From Clostridium brassicae (GTDB lineage: Bacteria; Bacillota; Clostridia; Clostridiales; Clostridiaceae): a stretch of 64,000 nucleotides of DNA. A program made the translations under genes and the position numbers. The notes under the pieces were generated by a model. It was not told where the DNA came from and searched no databases. It saw only the letters and a program-made list of their open reading frames with translations. Positions within the stretch are counted from its first letter, which is position 1; every line of letters begins with the position of its first letter. Below, piece after piece: positions 47,121 to 56,594 of the stretch. The stretch spans positions 51,366 to 115,365 of the forward strand of contig NZ_JAPQFJ010000015.1 of assembly GCF_026738875.1 (NCBI RefSeq), in the 5' to 3' direction.

Positions 47121-49025
47121 ATGAATTTTATTAGAGTTGCAGCCGCATGCCCTATAACTAACGTAGCACATATAAACTTTAATATTGAAAATATAAAAGA
47201 CTGTATAAATAAAGCTATAGAAAAAAATAGCAAGCTTATAGTGTTTCCTGAGCTTTCTCTGACCTCTTATACTTGTGGAGACCTCTTTTCACAACAACAA
47301 TTATTAGAAAAATCTAACTTAGCATTAAAAAGGCTTTGTCTTTTTTCTAAAAATAAAGATATACTTATAGCTATTGGTGCCCCTTTAGTATATAAAAATT
47401 GCTTATATAACTGTGCCTATATAATATATAATGGTAATATACTTGGAATTGTTCCTAAAAGTCATATACCTAATTACTCAGAGTTCTATGAAAAAAGATG
47501 GTTTACTGAAGGTATAAATATAATTAGCAAAACAGCTTCTCTTCCTTTTCAAAAAAACATACCTTTTGGAGTAAATTTATTGTTTACTTGTGGTGACTTT
47601 AAATTTGGTTTTGAAGTGTGTGAAGATTTATGGACTGTTATACCACCTAGTTCATACTTAAGCCTCGCTGGAGCTAATATAATAGGAAACCTTTCAGCCT
47701 CTAACGAGCTTGTTAGTAAAGCTAAATATAGAAAATCATTGATTGAAAATCAAAGTGGAAGGAGTATTTCTTCATATATTTATTCTTCTTCTGGCGTATT
47801 TGAATCATCTACTGACTTAGTATTTAGCGGACACTTGCTTATAGCTGAAAATGGCTACATACTTGAAGAAAATGATAGATTTCAAAGAGAAAATCAAGTA
47901 ATAACTCAATTAATAGATATTGATAAACTAAACAACGAACGTTTAAAAAACTTGAGTTTTAGATCTTATGAAAATTATTTACCTTTTGAAATTGAGGAAA
48001 TACAATTTAATTTTTCTAATATATCTTTAAAAAACTTTGACAGATTTGTAGATAAACATCCTTTTGTACCTTCAAATGAAAATGAAAGATCAGAAAGATG
48101 CAAAGAAATATTTAATATACAATCTTCCGGACTTGCTAAAAGATTAACTCATACTGGAATTGATAAAACTGTAATTGGCATCTCTGGTGGACTTGATTCA
48201 ACTTTAGCTTTACTTGTAACAATTAAAACATTTGACTTATTAAATATTCCTAGAGAAAATATAATAACCATAACAATGCCAGGCTTTGGTACTACAGATA
48301 GAACATATAATAATGCAATAAATTTGTGCAAAAAATTAGGTACAGACTTAAGAGAAATAAACATTGTAGATGCATGCCTTCAACATTTTAAAGATATAAA
48401 TCATTCTGTAGAAAAGCATGATGTTACATATGAAAATGTTCAAGCAAGAGAAAGAACACAAATTCTTATGGACATTTCTAACAAAGAGGGTGGTCTTTTA
48501 GTTGGTACTGGAGATTTATCTGAATTAGCATTAGGTTGGGCAACTTATAATGGAGATCATATGTCTATGTATTCAGTAAATTGCTCTGTTCCTAAAACTT
48601 TAGTTAGATACTTAGTAAAATATGTAGCTGATACGGAAAGTTCAGAAGAAGTTTCAAAAATTCTTATTGATATTCTAGATACTCCAGTTAGTCCTGAACT
48701 TTTGCCTAAAGATAATGGTGGAGAAATTTCTCAAAAAACAGAAGACATAGTAGGACCTTATGAACTTCATGATTTCTTCTTATATTATTTTATAAGACAA
48801 GGAGCTACTCCTGAAAAAATTCTATTCTTAGCAAAACACGCCTTTAAGGATTGTTATGATAATGAAACTATAGAAAAATGGCTAGATAAATTCATAAAGC
48901 GTTTCTTTACTCAGCAATTTAAAAGATCAGCTTTACCTGATGGTCCAAAAGTAGGAACTATAAGTCTATCTCCTCGAGGAGATTGGAGAATGCCATCAGA
49001 TGCTAGCTATGCTATTTGGAGATAA
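47121..49025 (+). CDS. nadE: Glutamine-dependent NAD+ synthetase
   Basis: The 634-aa protein joins an N-terminal nitrilase-type glutaminase (Glu in VFPELSLTSYTCG, Lys in PKSHIPNYSEFYE, Cys in FEVCEDLW) and a C-terminal NAD synthase with the PP-loop VIGISGGLDSTLAL. It converts nicotinate adenine dinucleotide to NAD using glutamine, acting after NadD (22491-23090). An upstream GTG at 47112 is possible, but GGAG lies about 10 nt before the ATG giving MNFIRVAAACPITN. Monocistronic, with a terminator downstream. Confidence 0.95.
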   Translation: MNFIRVAAACPITNVAHINFNIENIKDCINKAIEKNSKLIVFPELSLTSYTCGDLFSQQQLLEKSNLALKRLCLFSKNKDILIAIGAPLVYKNCLYNCAYIIYNGNILGIVPKSHIPNYSEFYEKRWFTEGINIISKTASLPFQKNIPFGVNLLFTCGDFKFGFEVCEDLWTVIPPSSYLSLAGANIIGNLSASNELVSKAKYRKSLIENQSGRSISSYIYSSSGVFESSTDLVFSGHLLIAENGYILEENDRFQRENQVITQLIDIDKLNNERLKNLSFRSYENYLPFEIEEIQFNFSNISLKNFDRFVDKHPFVPSNENERSERCKEIFNIQSSGLAKRLTHTGIDKTVIGISGGLDSTLALLVTIKTFDLLNIPRENIITITMPGFGTTDRTYNNAINLCKKLGTDLREINIVDACLQHFKDINHSVEKHDVTYENVQARERTQILMDISNKEGGLLVGTGDLSELALGWATYNGDHMSMYSVNCSVPKTLVRYLVKYVADTESSEEVSKILIDILDTPVSPELLPKDNGGEISQKTEDIVGPYELHDFFLYYFIRQGATPEKILFLAKHAFKDCYDNETIEKWLDKFIKRFFTQQFKRSALPDGPKVGTISLSPRGDWRMPSDASYAIWR

Positions 49026-49075
49026 TATCTAAGTATACTCTCCACAACAACTTAAAATATGCCTTAATAATGAAA

Positions 49076-49118
49076 AAGAGTTAGGCTAAAAATTTGATAG
49101 GTTTCTAGTCTAACTCTT
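49076..49118. terminator. Terminator between nadE and yaaR-like gene
   Basis: AAGAGTTAG(GCT) and (AGT)CTAACTCTT are complementary around a ~20-nt loop between two convergent genes. The A-rich and T-rich flanks are modest. Confidence 0.7.
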
Positions 49119-49166
49119 ATATTTCCACAAGGTTTCTCAAATCAATAATTAGCACAGTATTTAACT

Positions 49167-49589
49167 CTATTTATATATATCCACTATAAGCCCTGTTATT
49201 TCATCAATAGTAGCCGCTACATTTAAATTTTCCTTTTCCTCTCCTAAAAGCATTTTAGTAAGTTCTTCTAATTTTTCATCTATTGTTTCAACAGTTATAA
49301 AATATTGGGTTTGCCAAAAACTTATATCTTTTTTAACTCCATACATATGCGTAAGTACAGATTCTAAATATTCTCTTATCATTCTCTTATAGGCAGCTAC
49401 ATCACCATAACACTTAGTTATAACCAACCTATTACCTTTCTTCTTTATATCTTCAAGCATTTTTTTTAATTGTTCTTCAGATTTTTTTTGATTGGCAAAA
49501 CTAAAACTTTGAGAAAAGTTTTTCTTACTTGCAACTACTTTTTTCTCAGATGTAACTGGAGTATTTCTTCCTAATGGTGTTATTTCCAA
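49167..49589 (-). CDS. yaaR: YaaR family protein (DUF327)
   Basis: The ~140-aa protein contains the DUF327 core: LVITKCYGDVAAYKRMIREYLESVLTHMYGVKKDISF and the end LNVAATIDEITGLIVDIYK. YaaR-like proteins are small, helical, widespread in Firmicutes and of unknown function. An ATG at 49604 lies inside the ribosome binding site (ATGGAGGTG), so a TTG at 49589 giving MEITPLGRNTP is the better start. Confidence 0.8.
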   Translation of the reverse strand: MEITPLGRNTPVTSEKKVVASKKNFSQSFSFANQKKSEEQLKKMLEDIKKKGNRLVITKCYGDVAAYKRMIREYLESVLTHMYGVKKDISFWQTQYFITVETIDEKLEELTKMLLGEEKENLNVAATIDEITGLIVDIYK

Positions 49590-49604
49590 ACCTATCACCT
49601 CCAT

Positions 49605-49963
49605 AAAGTAAATTTTCGTTTAATGAAACTTTATTAATCACACCTAAATGTAGTTATATATTTCATAAACAATCATCATAATAGTATATAGACTTCTATG
49701 TGTATATCACCTAATTGAAAATATAATAATCACCATTTCTCATTAGAACAAATTTATTTATTAATATTATATATTAATTTTAAATAAAAACAAAGCACTC
49801 AATCATTAATATAGAATACTTCATTTTTGTTATCTAACAATACTTTCTATAACTTTATTAAATTCTATATTTAAATAGAAAAACATTAGTAATGTACTCC
49901 CTTATAACTTGTTTTAGTCAATAATAATGGCTACACAGCTATATAATTTACCAATTATCAAAG
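49605..49963. other. Intergenic stretch with nothing evident
   Basis: AT-rich gap between yaaR and the chromate transporter genes. No frame with a ribosome binding site and no strong inverted repeat is seen before the promoter at 49964-49992. Confidence 0.4.
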
Positions 49964-49992
49964 TTCCTCAAATAATGAATTTCTGCTATAAT
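49964..49992 (+). promoter_or_regulatory. Probable extended -10 promoter of the chromate transporter genes
   Basis: TGC followed by a perfect TATAAT (49987-49992); the -35 (TTCCTC at 17-nt spacing) is weak, as expected for an extended -10 promoter. The start codon lies about 40 nt downstream. Confidence 0.6.
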
Positions 49993-50032
49993 TTACATAG
50001 TAATCTATTTATCAATTATGCGAGGTGATTCA

Positions 50033-50569
50033 ATGAAAAAGCTTTTAACTATGTTCATAACTTTTTTTAAGATAGGTGCATTTACATTTGGTGGTGGATA
50101 TGCAATGATACCTCTTATCGAGGCCGAAGTCGTAGATAAACAAAATTGGATAGATAAAGAAGAGTTTTTGGACATTATTGTCATCTCTCAATCCTTTCCT
50201 GGAGCATTAGCTGTAAATTCTTCTGTTTTTATAGGTTATAAAATAGGTGGATTAATTGGTGCTGTATTGGCTTTAATGGGAGTTGTACTTCCTTCTTTTT
50301 TTATAATATTAATTGTAGCACATTTTTTCTTACAATTTAGAAATAATCACATAGTTGATTTACTTTTTAAAGGAATTTCTGCTGCAGTTCCTGTATTAGT
50401 TTTATCTGGTATAGATAAATTGGCAAAATCCTTAGATAAAAGTGTAGATAATTTAATTATACTAATTATATCTATAGTTGCAGTTACTATATTTAATATC
50501 CACCCTATTTTAATAATATCCTTCGCTGCAATTTATGGTATTCTATTTTTAAGAAAGAAGGTGGATTAA
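50033..50569 (+). CDS. Chromate transporter-like protein, first half (CHR family)
   Basis: The 178-aa membrane protein carries FGGGYAMIPLIEAEVV and SQSFPGALAVNSSVFIGYKIGG, the motifs of a single CHR domain. Short-chain CHR proteins come as pairs that together equal one long ChrA. The natural substrate is uncertain; many clostridial pairs are unlikely to be dedicated to chromate. GAGGTGATTCA precedes the ATG at 50033, an earlier ATG being upstream of it. The second half follows after 3 nt. Confidence 0.87.
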   Translation: MKKLLTMFITFFKIGAFTFGGGYAMIPLIEAEVVDKQNWIDKEEFLDIIVISQSFPGALAVNSSVFIGYKIGGLIGAVLALMGVVLPSFFIILIVAHFFLQFRNNHIVDLLFKGISAAVPVLVLSGIDKLAKSLDKSVDNLIILIISIVAVTIFNIHPILIISFAAIYGILFLRKKVD

Positions 50570-50572
50570 TCA

Positions 50573-51109
50573 ATGAAACTTTTAATAAAACTCTATGTTA
50601 CTCTTTTTAAAATAGGAATGTTTAGTTTTGGTGGCGGACTAGCCATGATTCCATTTATAAAAAAAGAGATAGTAGATTCTAATCATTGGATTGATTTTTC
50701 TACCTTTAAAGACATAATAGGAATATCTCAAATGACTCCTGGACCTATAGCTATAAATGCGGCTACTTTTGTAGGATTCAAAGTAAGTGGTATAATGGGA
50801 AGTATTTTTGCAACATTAGGTGTTGTATCCTTCTCATTTATTTTAGTTTCTATTGCAACTCATTATATAATGAAATTTAAAGAATCTAAAATACTGAAAT
50901 CTGCAATGTTAGGTATGAGACCTGCAGTTATAGGATTAATAACATCTGCTTTTTTACTTCTTGCTAAAAGTTCTTATACATTAAAAGATATAAAGAGTAT
51001 AATATTAGGCGTAATTATAGGAGTATTATCATTTAAAACTAAAATACATCCTATCTTAATAATAATAATATCTGCAGTATTGGGAATATTTTTCTACGGA
51101 ATTTTCTAA
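50573..51109 (+). CDS. Chromate transporter-like protein, second half (CHR family)
   Basis: The 178-aa membrane protein MKLLIKLYVTLFKIGMFSFGGGLAMIPFIKKEIV is a paralogue of its upstream partner, with SQMTPGPIAINAATFVG as its second motif. The two probably form a heteromeric transporter with opposite topology. AAGAAGGTGG inside the upstream gene provides the ribosome binding site. No regulator gene is adjacent. Confidence 0.87.
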   Translation: MKLLIKLYVTLFKIGMFSFGGGLAMIPFIKKEIVDSNHWIDFSTFKDIIGISQMTPGPIAINAATFVGFKVSGIMGSIFATLGVVSFSFILVSIATHYIMKFKESKILKSAMLGMRPAVIGLITSAFLLLAKSSYTLKDIKSIILGVIIGVLSFKTKIHPILIIIISAVLGIFFYGIF

Positions 51110-51227
51110 AACATTTCGTTATAGTGGGATTAAAATACAAAAATTTTATTATTACGAAAACTAATAGTGATTTTTTAATATGCGTTTAAATACATGATTT
51201 AATGAGGTTTTTTATATCTGATTAACT

Positions 51228-51259
51228 TGTAAACGCTATACATATAATGTGTAAACGCT
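51228..51259 (+). promoter_or_regulatory. Direct repeats TGTAAACGCT, possible operator (cre-like)
   Basis: TGTAAACGCT occurs at 51228-51237 and 51250-51259, a spacing of 22 bp (two helical turns). The inverted form AAGCGTT recurs near 51335, and GCGTTTAAA lies at 51182. The left half matches the TGWAANCGNT half of a CcpA cre site, but the right half does not follow the consensus well. Confidence 0.45.
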
Positions 51260-51346
51260 TTTTCAGTTTATTTTAAACTATTATCAGTTTTTAATATTTA
51301 AATTCTCTATGATATACTTTATTTAAAGATAGTTAAGCGTTAGTAA

Positions 51347-51378
51347 TTGACATTACTAATTAATAAATAAAATATAAA
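51347..51378 (+). promoter_or_regulatory. Possible promoter of the 33-aa peptide gene
   Basis: A perfect TTGACA (51347-51352) is followed by AAATAT at 17 nt or TATAAA at 20 nt. The -10 assignment is ambiguous, but the position 20-50 nt ahead of a small gene with a good ribosome binding site is sensible. Confidence 0.45.
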
Positions 51379-51397
51379 TTTAATGGAGGTATTTAAT

Positions 51398-51499
51398 ATG
51401 TTACAAGGAGTTTACGCATTTATAGGATTGATTTTTTTAGCAGGAGTTGCATTAATTTCTTCAATTGACAATACAAATGAAAGTATTAAAACAAAATAG
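51398..51499 (+). CDS. 33-aa single-span membrane peptide
   Basis: A short frame begins MLQGVYAFIGLIFLAGVALI, one hydrophobic helix of about 20 residues, and ends with the polar tail SSIDNTNESIKTK and TAG. GGAGG lies 8 nt ahead of the ATG at 51398. It resembles KdpF-type accessory peptides of P-type ATPases in size and layout, and an intact P-type ATPase gene follows 270 nt downstream, but I recognise no family. Its boundaries, ribosome binding site and clear helix argue against chance. Confidence 0.6.
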   Translation: MLQGVYAFIGLIFLAGVALISSIDNTNESIKTK

Positions 51500-51769
51500 C
51501 AATGAAAAATAATATTACTAGTTTAACAATACATAAATTAATAATCTTGAAACATCTATAATTTGTACAGTAAGTCGTTAATGATTACTGTACAAATTTT
51601 ATTTTTTTGTAACATTTTATTTAATAAGACAAATTTTCAATAGAATTTATCCTGCATCTTTTATATTTCTGAAATATTCTCTACTTTATATAATTAAAAT
51701 AAAAACTTCTTGAAATATAACTAATAAACTTAGCACTTTAATAAAATAATATATAAGGAGGTGATTTAT

Positions 51770-54376
51770 ATGTTTTACTTAAAAAATATTCAAGATGTAT
51801 TAACTGAATTAAATTCTAATTCAACAAATGGTTTATCTTCCGCTGAAGTAGAAAAACGTCAACAAGAATTTGGTTTTAATAAACTAGCTTCTGAAAAAAA
51901 ACAAACATTATTTCAGCTTTTCTTATCCCAAATAAATGATGTTTTGATTTATATATTAATTGCTGCTGCAATCATTTCTGCTTTAGCAAACGAAGTTAGT
52001 GATTCTATTATAATATGCGTTGTAATATTACTTAATGCTGTAATCGGTATTGTACAAGAATCTAAGGCAGAACATTCTTTAGAAGCATTAAAAAACTTAT
52101 CAACCCCAAAGGCTATTGTAAAACGAGATGGAGAGTTAAAGGAAATACCATCTGAAGAAGTTGTTCCTGGAGACATCGTAGTAATAGATGCTGGAAGATA
52201 TATTCCTTGTGATCTTCGTCTTATAGAAAGTGCCAATTTAAAAATAGAAGAATCCGCTCTTACAGGTGAATCAGTTCCTGTAGATAAAGATGCTAATTTA
52301 GTATTAAAAGAAGATAAAGTTCCTTTAGGGGATCAAAAAAACATGGCTTTTATGTCAACTTTGGTAAGTAACGGAAGAGGTGTTGGCATCGCAGTTGGAA
52401 CCGGTATGAATACAGAAATAGGTAAAGTTGCCTCTCTTCTTACAGAAAGTAAAAAAGAATTAACTCCACTTCAAAAAAAGTTAGAGCAGTTAGGAAAAGT
52501 GCTTGGGTTAGCTGCTGTTGGTATATGTGCTGTAATTTTCATTATTGGAATTATCCAGAAAAGAGACTTGTTTGAAATGTTTATAACTGCTATAAGTTTA
52601 GCCGTAGCCGCTGTCCCTGAAGGTCTTCCCGCCATTGTAACAATAGTACTTGCTTTAGGCGTTCAACGAATGATAAAACAAAACGCCATAATAAGAAAAC
52701 TTCCTGCAGTTGAAACTTTAGGTTCTGTAAATATAATTTGCTCTGACAAAACAGGAACTTTAACACAAAATAAAATGACTGTTACTAAGTTTTTTGTACA
52801 CAATTCGCTTGATAATATTGAAAATTTAGACATAAACAGCCCTGTTCAACAATTACTTCTTGAAAATTTAATATTATGTAATGATGCTACTTATTCTGAA
52901 AAAAGCAAAACAGGTGACCCAACAGAGATAGCACTTTTAGATGCAGGTATAAAATTTAACATATTTAAAGATGAACTTGAAAAAACACATTCTCGTATTA
53001 ATGAAATTCCTTTTGATTCAGATAGGAAACTTATGACAACAGTAAATAAATTTGAAGAAGAATTTTACGTTATGACAAAAGGTGCAATAGATAACCTACT
53101 ACCTTTATGTGACAATGTTTATATTAATGGAGAAGTTATCCCTATTAATGGTGAAATAAAAAAAATGTTTTCAGATGCAGCTTCTTCAATGTCTAAAGAT
53201 GCTCTTAGAGTTCTAGGTGCTGCATATAAAAAGATTACAACACCTCATGTTGAAATAGATACTTTAGAAAAAGAACTTACTCTTATAGGACTAGTAGGTA
53301 TGATAGATCCTCCTAGATTAGAAGTTAAAGATTCTATAGCTTTATGCAAAAAAGCTGGTATATCTGCTGTAATGATAACAGGTGATCATAAATCTACTGC
53401 TTTTGCTATAGCAAAAGCATTAGATATTACTCAAAATGAAGAAGACACTATATCTGGCGCAGAACTTGATACTTTATCTCAAGAAGACTTAAATAAAAGA
53501 ATTGATACCTTAAAAGTTTTTGCTAGAGTTTCCCCAGAACATAAAGTTAAAATTGTCGAAGCCTTTAAGTCTAAAGGAAATATAGTTTCCATGACAGGTG
53601 ATGGGGTAAATGATGCGCCTTCTCTCAAAATAGCTGATATTGGAGTAGCTATGGGAATAACAGGTACAGATGTTGCAAAAGGTGCATCAGATATGATACT
53701 AACAGATGATAATTTTTCTACCATAGTATCTGCCATTGAAGAAGGAAGAAATATATATAATAATATAAAAAAATCAGTATTATTTTTGCTCTCCTGTAAT
53801 ATTGGAGAATTAATTGCTATATTTATTGCAATAATTTTAGGATGGTCTTCTCCTTTAAGATCAATACACATATTATGGATAAATTTAGTCACAGATTCTC
53901 TCCCTGCACTAGCTTTAGGTATTGACCCTATGGATGAATCTGTTATGGATGAAGATTCTAGGAGTCCTAAAGAAAGTATTTTATCAGACTCAATACAATT
54001 CTTAGTGTTTAATGCAATTTTAATTGGTGCTTTAACATTGATAGCTTTTAGAATAGGTTTCACCCGCTACTCTGATTCACTGCTTCACGCTCAAACAATG
54101 GCTTTTATGGTTATGAGTATAAGTGAATTAATACATTCTTTAAATATGAGGAATAGAGATAAATCAATATTTAAAATAGGATTATTCTCAAATAAACTTC
54201 TAATAATATCAATCTTATTAGGAATATTACTTCAAAATATAATATTATTTATTCCTGCTCTTAGAAGTATTTTTAAAGTATATCTTCTTAATGCTTATGA
54301 TTGGATGTGGGTAATTATCTTAAGCCTTATACCTTTACTAATAAATGAATTAGTAAAATTATTTAAAAGAAACTAA
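51770..54376 (+). CDS. Calcium-type P-type ATPase (PMCA/PacL-like)
   Basis: The 868-aa protein has every catalytic motif intact: TGES in the actuator, PEGLPA in the fourth helix, SDKTGTLT (phosphorylated Asp), KGA, DPPR, TGDH and TGDGVNDAPSL. N- and C-terminal cation-ATPase domains flank the core. It most resembles Ca2+-exporting type II ATPases (YloB/PacL). AGGAGG lies 8 nt ahead of the ATG at 51770; a GTG 9 nt earlier overlaps that site. It is downstream of a 33-aa membrane peptide. Confidence 0.92.
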   Translation: MFYLKNIQDVLTELNSNSTNGLSSAEVEKRQQEFGFNKLASEKKQTLFQLFLSQINDVLIYILIAAAIISALANEVSDSIIICVVILLNAVIGIVQESKAEHSLEALKNLSTPKAIVKRDGELKEIPSEEVVPGDIVVIDAGRYIPCDLRLIESANLKIEESALTGESVPVDKDANLVLKEDKVPLGDQKNMAFMSTLVSNGRGVGIAVGTGMNTEIGKVASLLTESKKELTPLQKKLEQLGKVLGLAAVGICAVIFIIGIIQKRDLFEMFITAISLAVAAVPEGLPAIVTIVLALGVQRMIKQNAIIRKLPAVETLGSVNIICSDKTGTLTQNKMTVTKFFVHNSLDNIENLDINSPVQQLLLENLILCNDATYSEKSKTGDPTEIALLDAGIKFNIFKDELEKTHSRINEIPFDSDRKLMTTVNKFEEEFYVMTKGAIDNLLPLCDNVYINGEVIPINGEIKKMFSDAASSMSKDALRVLGAAYKKITTPHVEIDTLEKELTLIGLVGMIDPPRLEVKDSIALCKKAGISAVMITGDHKSTAFAIAKALDITQNEEDTISGAELDTLSQEDLNKRIDTLKVFARVSPEHKVKIVEAFKSKGNIVSMTGDGVNDAPSLKIADIGVAMGITGTDVAKGASDMILTDDNFSTIVSAIEEGRNIYNNIKKSVLFLLSCNIGELIAIFIAIILGWSSPLRSIHILWINLVTDSLPALALGIDPMDESVMDEDSRSPKESILSDSIQFLVFNAILIGALTLIAFRIGFTRYSDSLLHAQTMAFMVMSISELIHSLNMRNRDKSIFKIGLFSNKLLIISILLGILLQNIILFIPALRSIFKVYLLNAYDWMWVIILSLIPLLINELVKLFKRN

Positions 54377-54390
54377 AAGAATTAAAAGGA

Positions 54391-54482
54391 ACTGTGGCAT
54401 TAAAAAATTTACATACAATATACTGTTTTGAAAGTTTAAATTTAATACAATATATTGTAGGATTTATTATTAGTGCCACAGC
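54391..54482. repeat. 92-bp palindromic element, copy 2 (also ATPase terminator)
   Basis: Outer arms CTGTGGCA (54392-54399) and TGCCACAG (54474-54481) enclose ACATACAATATA and TACAATATATTGTA. The T-rich CCACTTTTCC follows on the plus strand, so it can end the ATPase transcript. It has the same nested design and size as the element at 40955-41046. Confidence 0.65.
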
Positions 54483-54581
54483 CACTTTTCCTTATCATTC
54501 TTCATTCATATATTTTTTCTTATATCCTTAGCTTGTACACTTTAGATTATAGTTTATGAAAACTAACAGAAGTGAACTCTT

Positions 54582-56333
54582 CTAATTTAAAAAAGATTCA
54601 ATAGTGTTCTTGGATATAAATACTTTCTGTTTCTCTATCTTTTCAGTATTGTATTGTTTCTTATACCATTTTTCCATTTTAACCTTATCTCCTAAATATT
54701 CACCTTCTTTTGGAGCAGTTGGGTCAATTAAAATTTTGGAGGTAGTGTTAAATAAAAATAGTCCATCAGCACCTTTTTTATATACATCATAAGCTCTAGA
54801 TAAATATTGATTTATATCTAAATATTCTTTTTTATGAACATAAAGGCCTTTTTTTATTAATTCCTCTTCTTCTTTAGTTAAATCATGTCCTTTGACATCA
54901 GCAGCAATACCAATGTATAACTTTACTTTTGTCCCTTTTACCATATTAACATAAGGAGTTATATCAAAAAAATCTTCAATTGTAATATTAGAAGGAACTA
55001 ATCTATCTATATATCCATTTCTAACCCATGTTTTTATATCAAATCCATAAGAAAGAGTATCTTTATATGGTATTCTTACTGTAATAGTCTTATTAGTAGG
55101 TATTTCATTTCGTACTTCTTTCATAAATTGATTCATTATTTTAATCTTATCTCCTTGTTTCACTTCTTTACTCATAACTGTAGGATATCTACAAAAGTCT
55201 AAAGTTACACCACTTACATTTTCAAAGGAAGCTGCTTCTTTAAGTATATTTTTTACATAAGTTCTAAACTGAGGGTATTTATAATTCATAAGTTCTTGAT
55301 GTGGTTGAAGATAACTAACATACTTATTATAAACTATTCCATTCAAGAAACCATATTTTCCAGGAGGATAGAAAGCGTTCATTCTAAGAGAAGCATTAAC
55401 TTTTACACCTAGTTTTTTTCCTTCCTCCGCTATAATTTCTATAGGAGATTTTCCTGACTTTAAAATATTTGAAAGTTGCTCTATTGCAAGCTTATCCCCA
55501 TCTCTTAATTGATTATCATACTTATGATCGTAATCAAAAGCTTTTCCAGCATATTTACTATTATAATTAAGCATGCAAGTAGTTCCTAAACACCAATTTA
55601 TCTCTCCAACACCTTTTTGAGCCAATCTTCTTACCGTTCTTTCTTTTAGAGTTTCTTCATCAGGATAAATTCCTGAGAAAAAGTCAGAATATCCATCAAA
55701 ATCATAAAGAATTCTTTTGCCATTATCCCCTTCATCTTGTTTAGTATATTCATTTATTTCTTGTGAGGTTAATCCAACTAATTTTATATACGCTATTCGT
55801 GTTTTATTATGAGGTACTATCTGAATAGTATCTTTATTAAAATTGCAAGTAAATACCTTTTTTTCATATATAAATTGTTCGCCATATAACTTATTATTAT
55901 CTTGGTTACTTTCATTGAAAGTATATGAAACGTCATCTAAACGATTTTCTTTCTTTATCGTAAAATTGCTTGTTCCAGAAGCATAGCCCACATAAACTTT
56001 AAACCATCCATTAAGTTTTAAAGGTAATCTTAGTGTTTCAGAAGAATTAGTACTATCAATTATAATTCCTTTTTTCTTATCTTTTTCATATATGGATATA
56101 TTCCATCTAGAATCTAAAGCTTCTTCATTATTATAATAGCCAATCATTTTATGCATTCTTCTAAATAAATATGTTTTACCAGGTTTTGAAACTACTGTTT
56201 CACCTTCTTTTAAATATATTATATCTTCTTTTTTATTTGCATTCATTTCTACTGCATAAATGTTAATTGAAAATACAAATGTAAACAGAATTATACTTAA
56301 TATAGCAATTTTAATAAAACTCTTATTTTTCAT
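54582..56333 (-). CDS. Secreted glycoside-hydrolase-like protein (GHL10/DUF187-type TIM barrel)
   Basis: The 583-aa protein has a signal peptide or anchor (FIKIAILSIILFTFVFSINIYA), a ~200-residue N-terminal beta domain, and a C-terminal TIM-barrel-like part with GVKVNASLRMNAFYP, VSGVTLDFCRYP and KGADGLFLFN. The LDFxRYP strand is typical of GHL10-type hydrolase-like proteins. The substrate is unknown. GGAGG is 5 nt ahead of the ATG at 56333, and an upstream in-frame ATG overlaps it. It stands divergent from the LRR gene, 261 nt apart. Confidence 0.72.
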   Translation of the reverse strand: MKNKSFIKIAILSIILFTFVFSINIYAVEMNANKKEDIIYLKEGETVVSKPGKTYLFRRMHKMIGYYNNEEALDSRWNISIYEKDKKKGIIIDSTNSSETLRLPLKLNGWFKVYVGYASGTSNFTIKKENRLDDVSYTFNESNQDNNKLYGEQFIYEKKVFTCNFNKDTIQIVPHNKTRIAYIKLVGLTSQEINEYTKQDEGDNGKRILYDFDGYSDFFSGIYPDEETLKERTVRRLAQKGVGEINWCLGTTCMLNYNSKYAGKAFDYDHKYDNQLRDGDKLAIEQLSNILKSGKSPIEIIAEEGKKLGVKVNASLRMNAFYPPGKYGFLNGIVYNKYVSYLQPHQELMNYKYPQFRTYVKNILKEAASFENVSGVTLDFCRYPTVMSKEVKQGDKIKIMNQFMKEVRNEIPTNKTITVRIPYKDTLSYGFDIKTWVRNGYIDRLVPSNITIEDFFDITPYVNMVKGTKVKLYIGIAADVKGHDLTKEEEELIKKGLYVHKKEYLDINQYLSRAYDVYKKGADGLFLFNTTSKILIDPTAPKEGEYLGDKVKMEKWYKKQYNTEKIEKQKVFISKNTIESFLN

Positions 56334-56594
56334 TTCTTCCTCCATATTTTTATATTTTTTACTCTTTATTTCTACTTGGTATAGAAAATTATAACATAAA
56401 AAATACTAAAAATGTCATATAAGGTGGTTTATTTGTTATAATAGAATTTTTTTCATATACTTATTTTAGAAATTATTATATAATAATTCTTATATTAATA
56501 ATAATTTAATAAATGTCAAAATTTAAAAATATATAACTCCATGTAAGTTTTAAATTTATAATTATGCACTTTGCTAAATTGGAAGGATGATGGT

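Noticed and set aside
53479..54063. 194-aa open frame opposite the Ca-type ATPase
   Set aside because: Antisense shadow of a strongly conserved gene with intact motifs.
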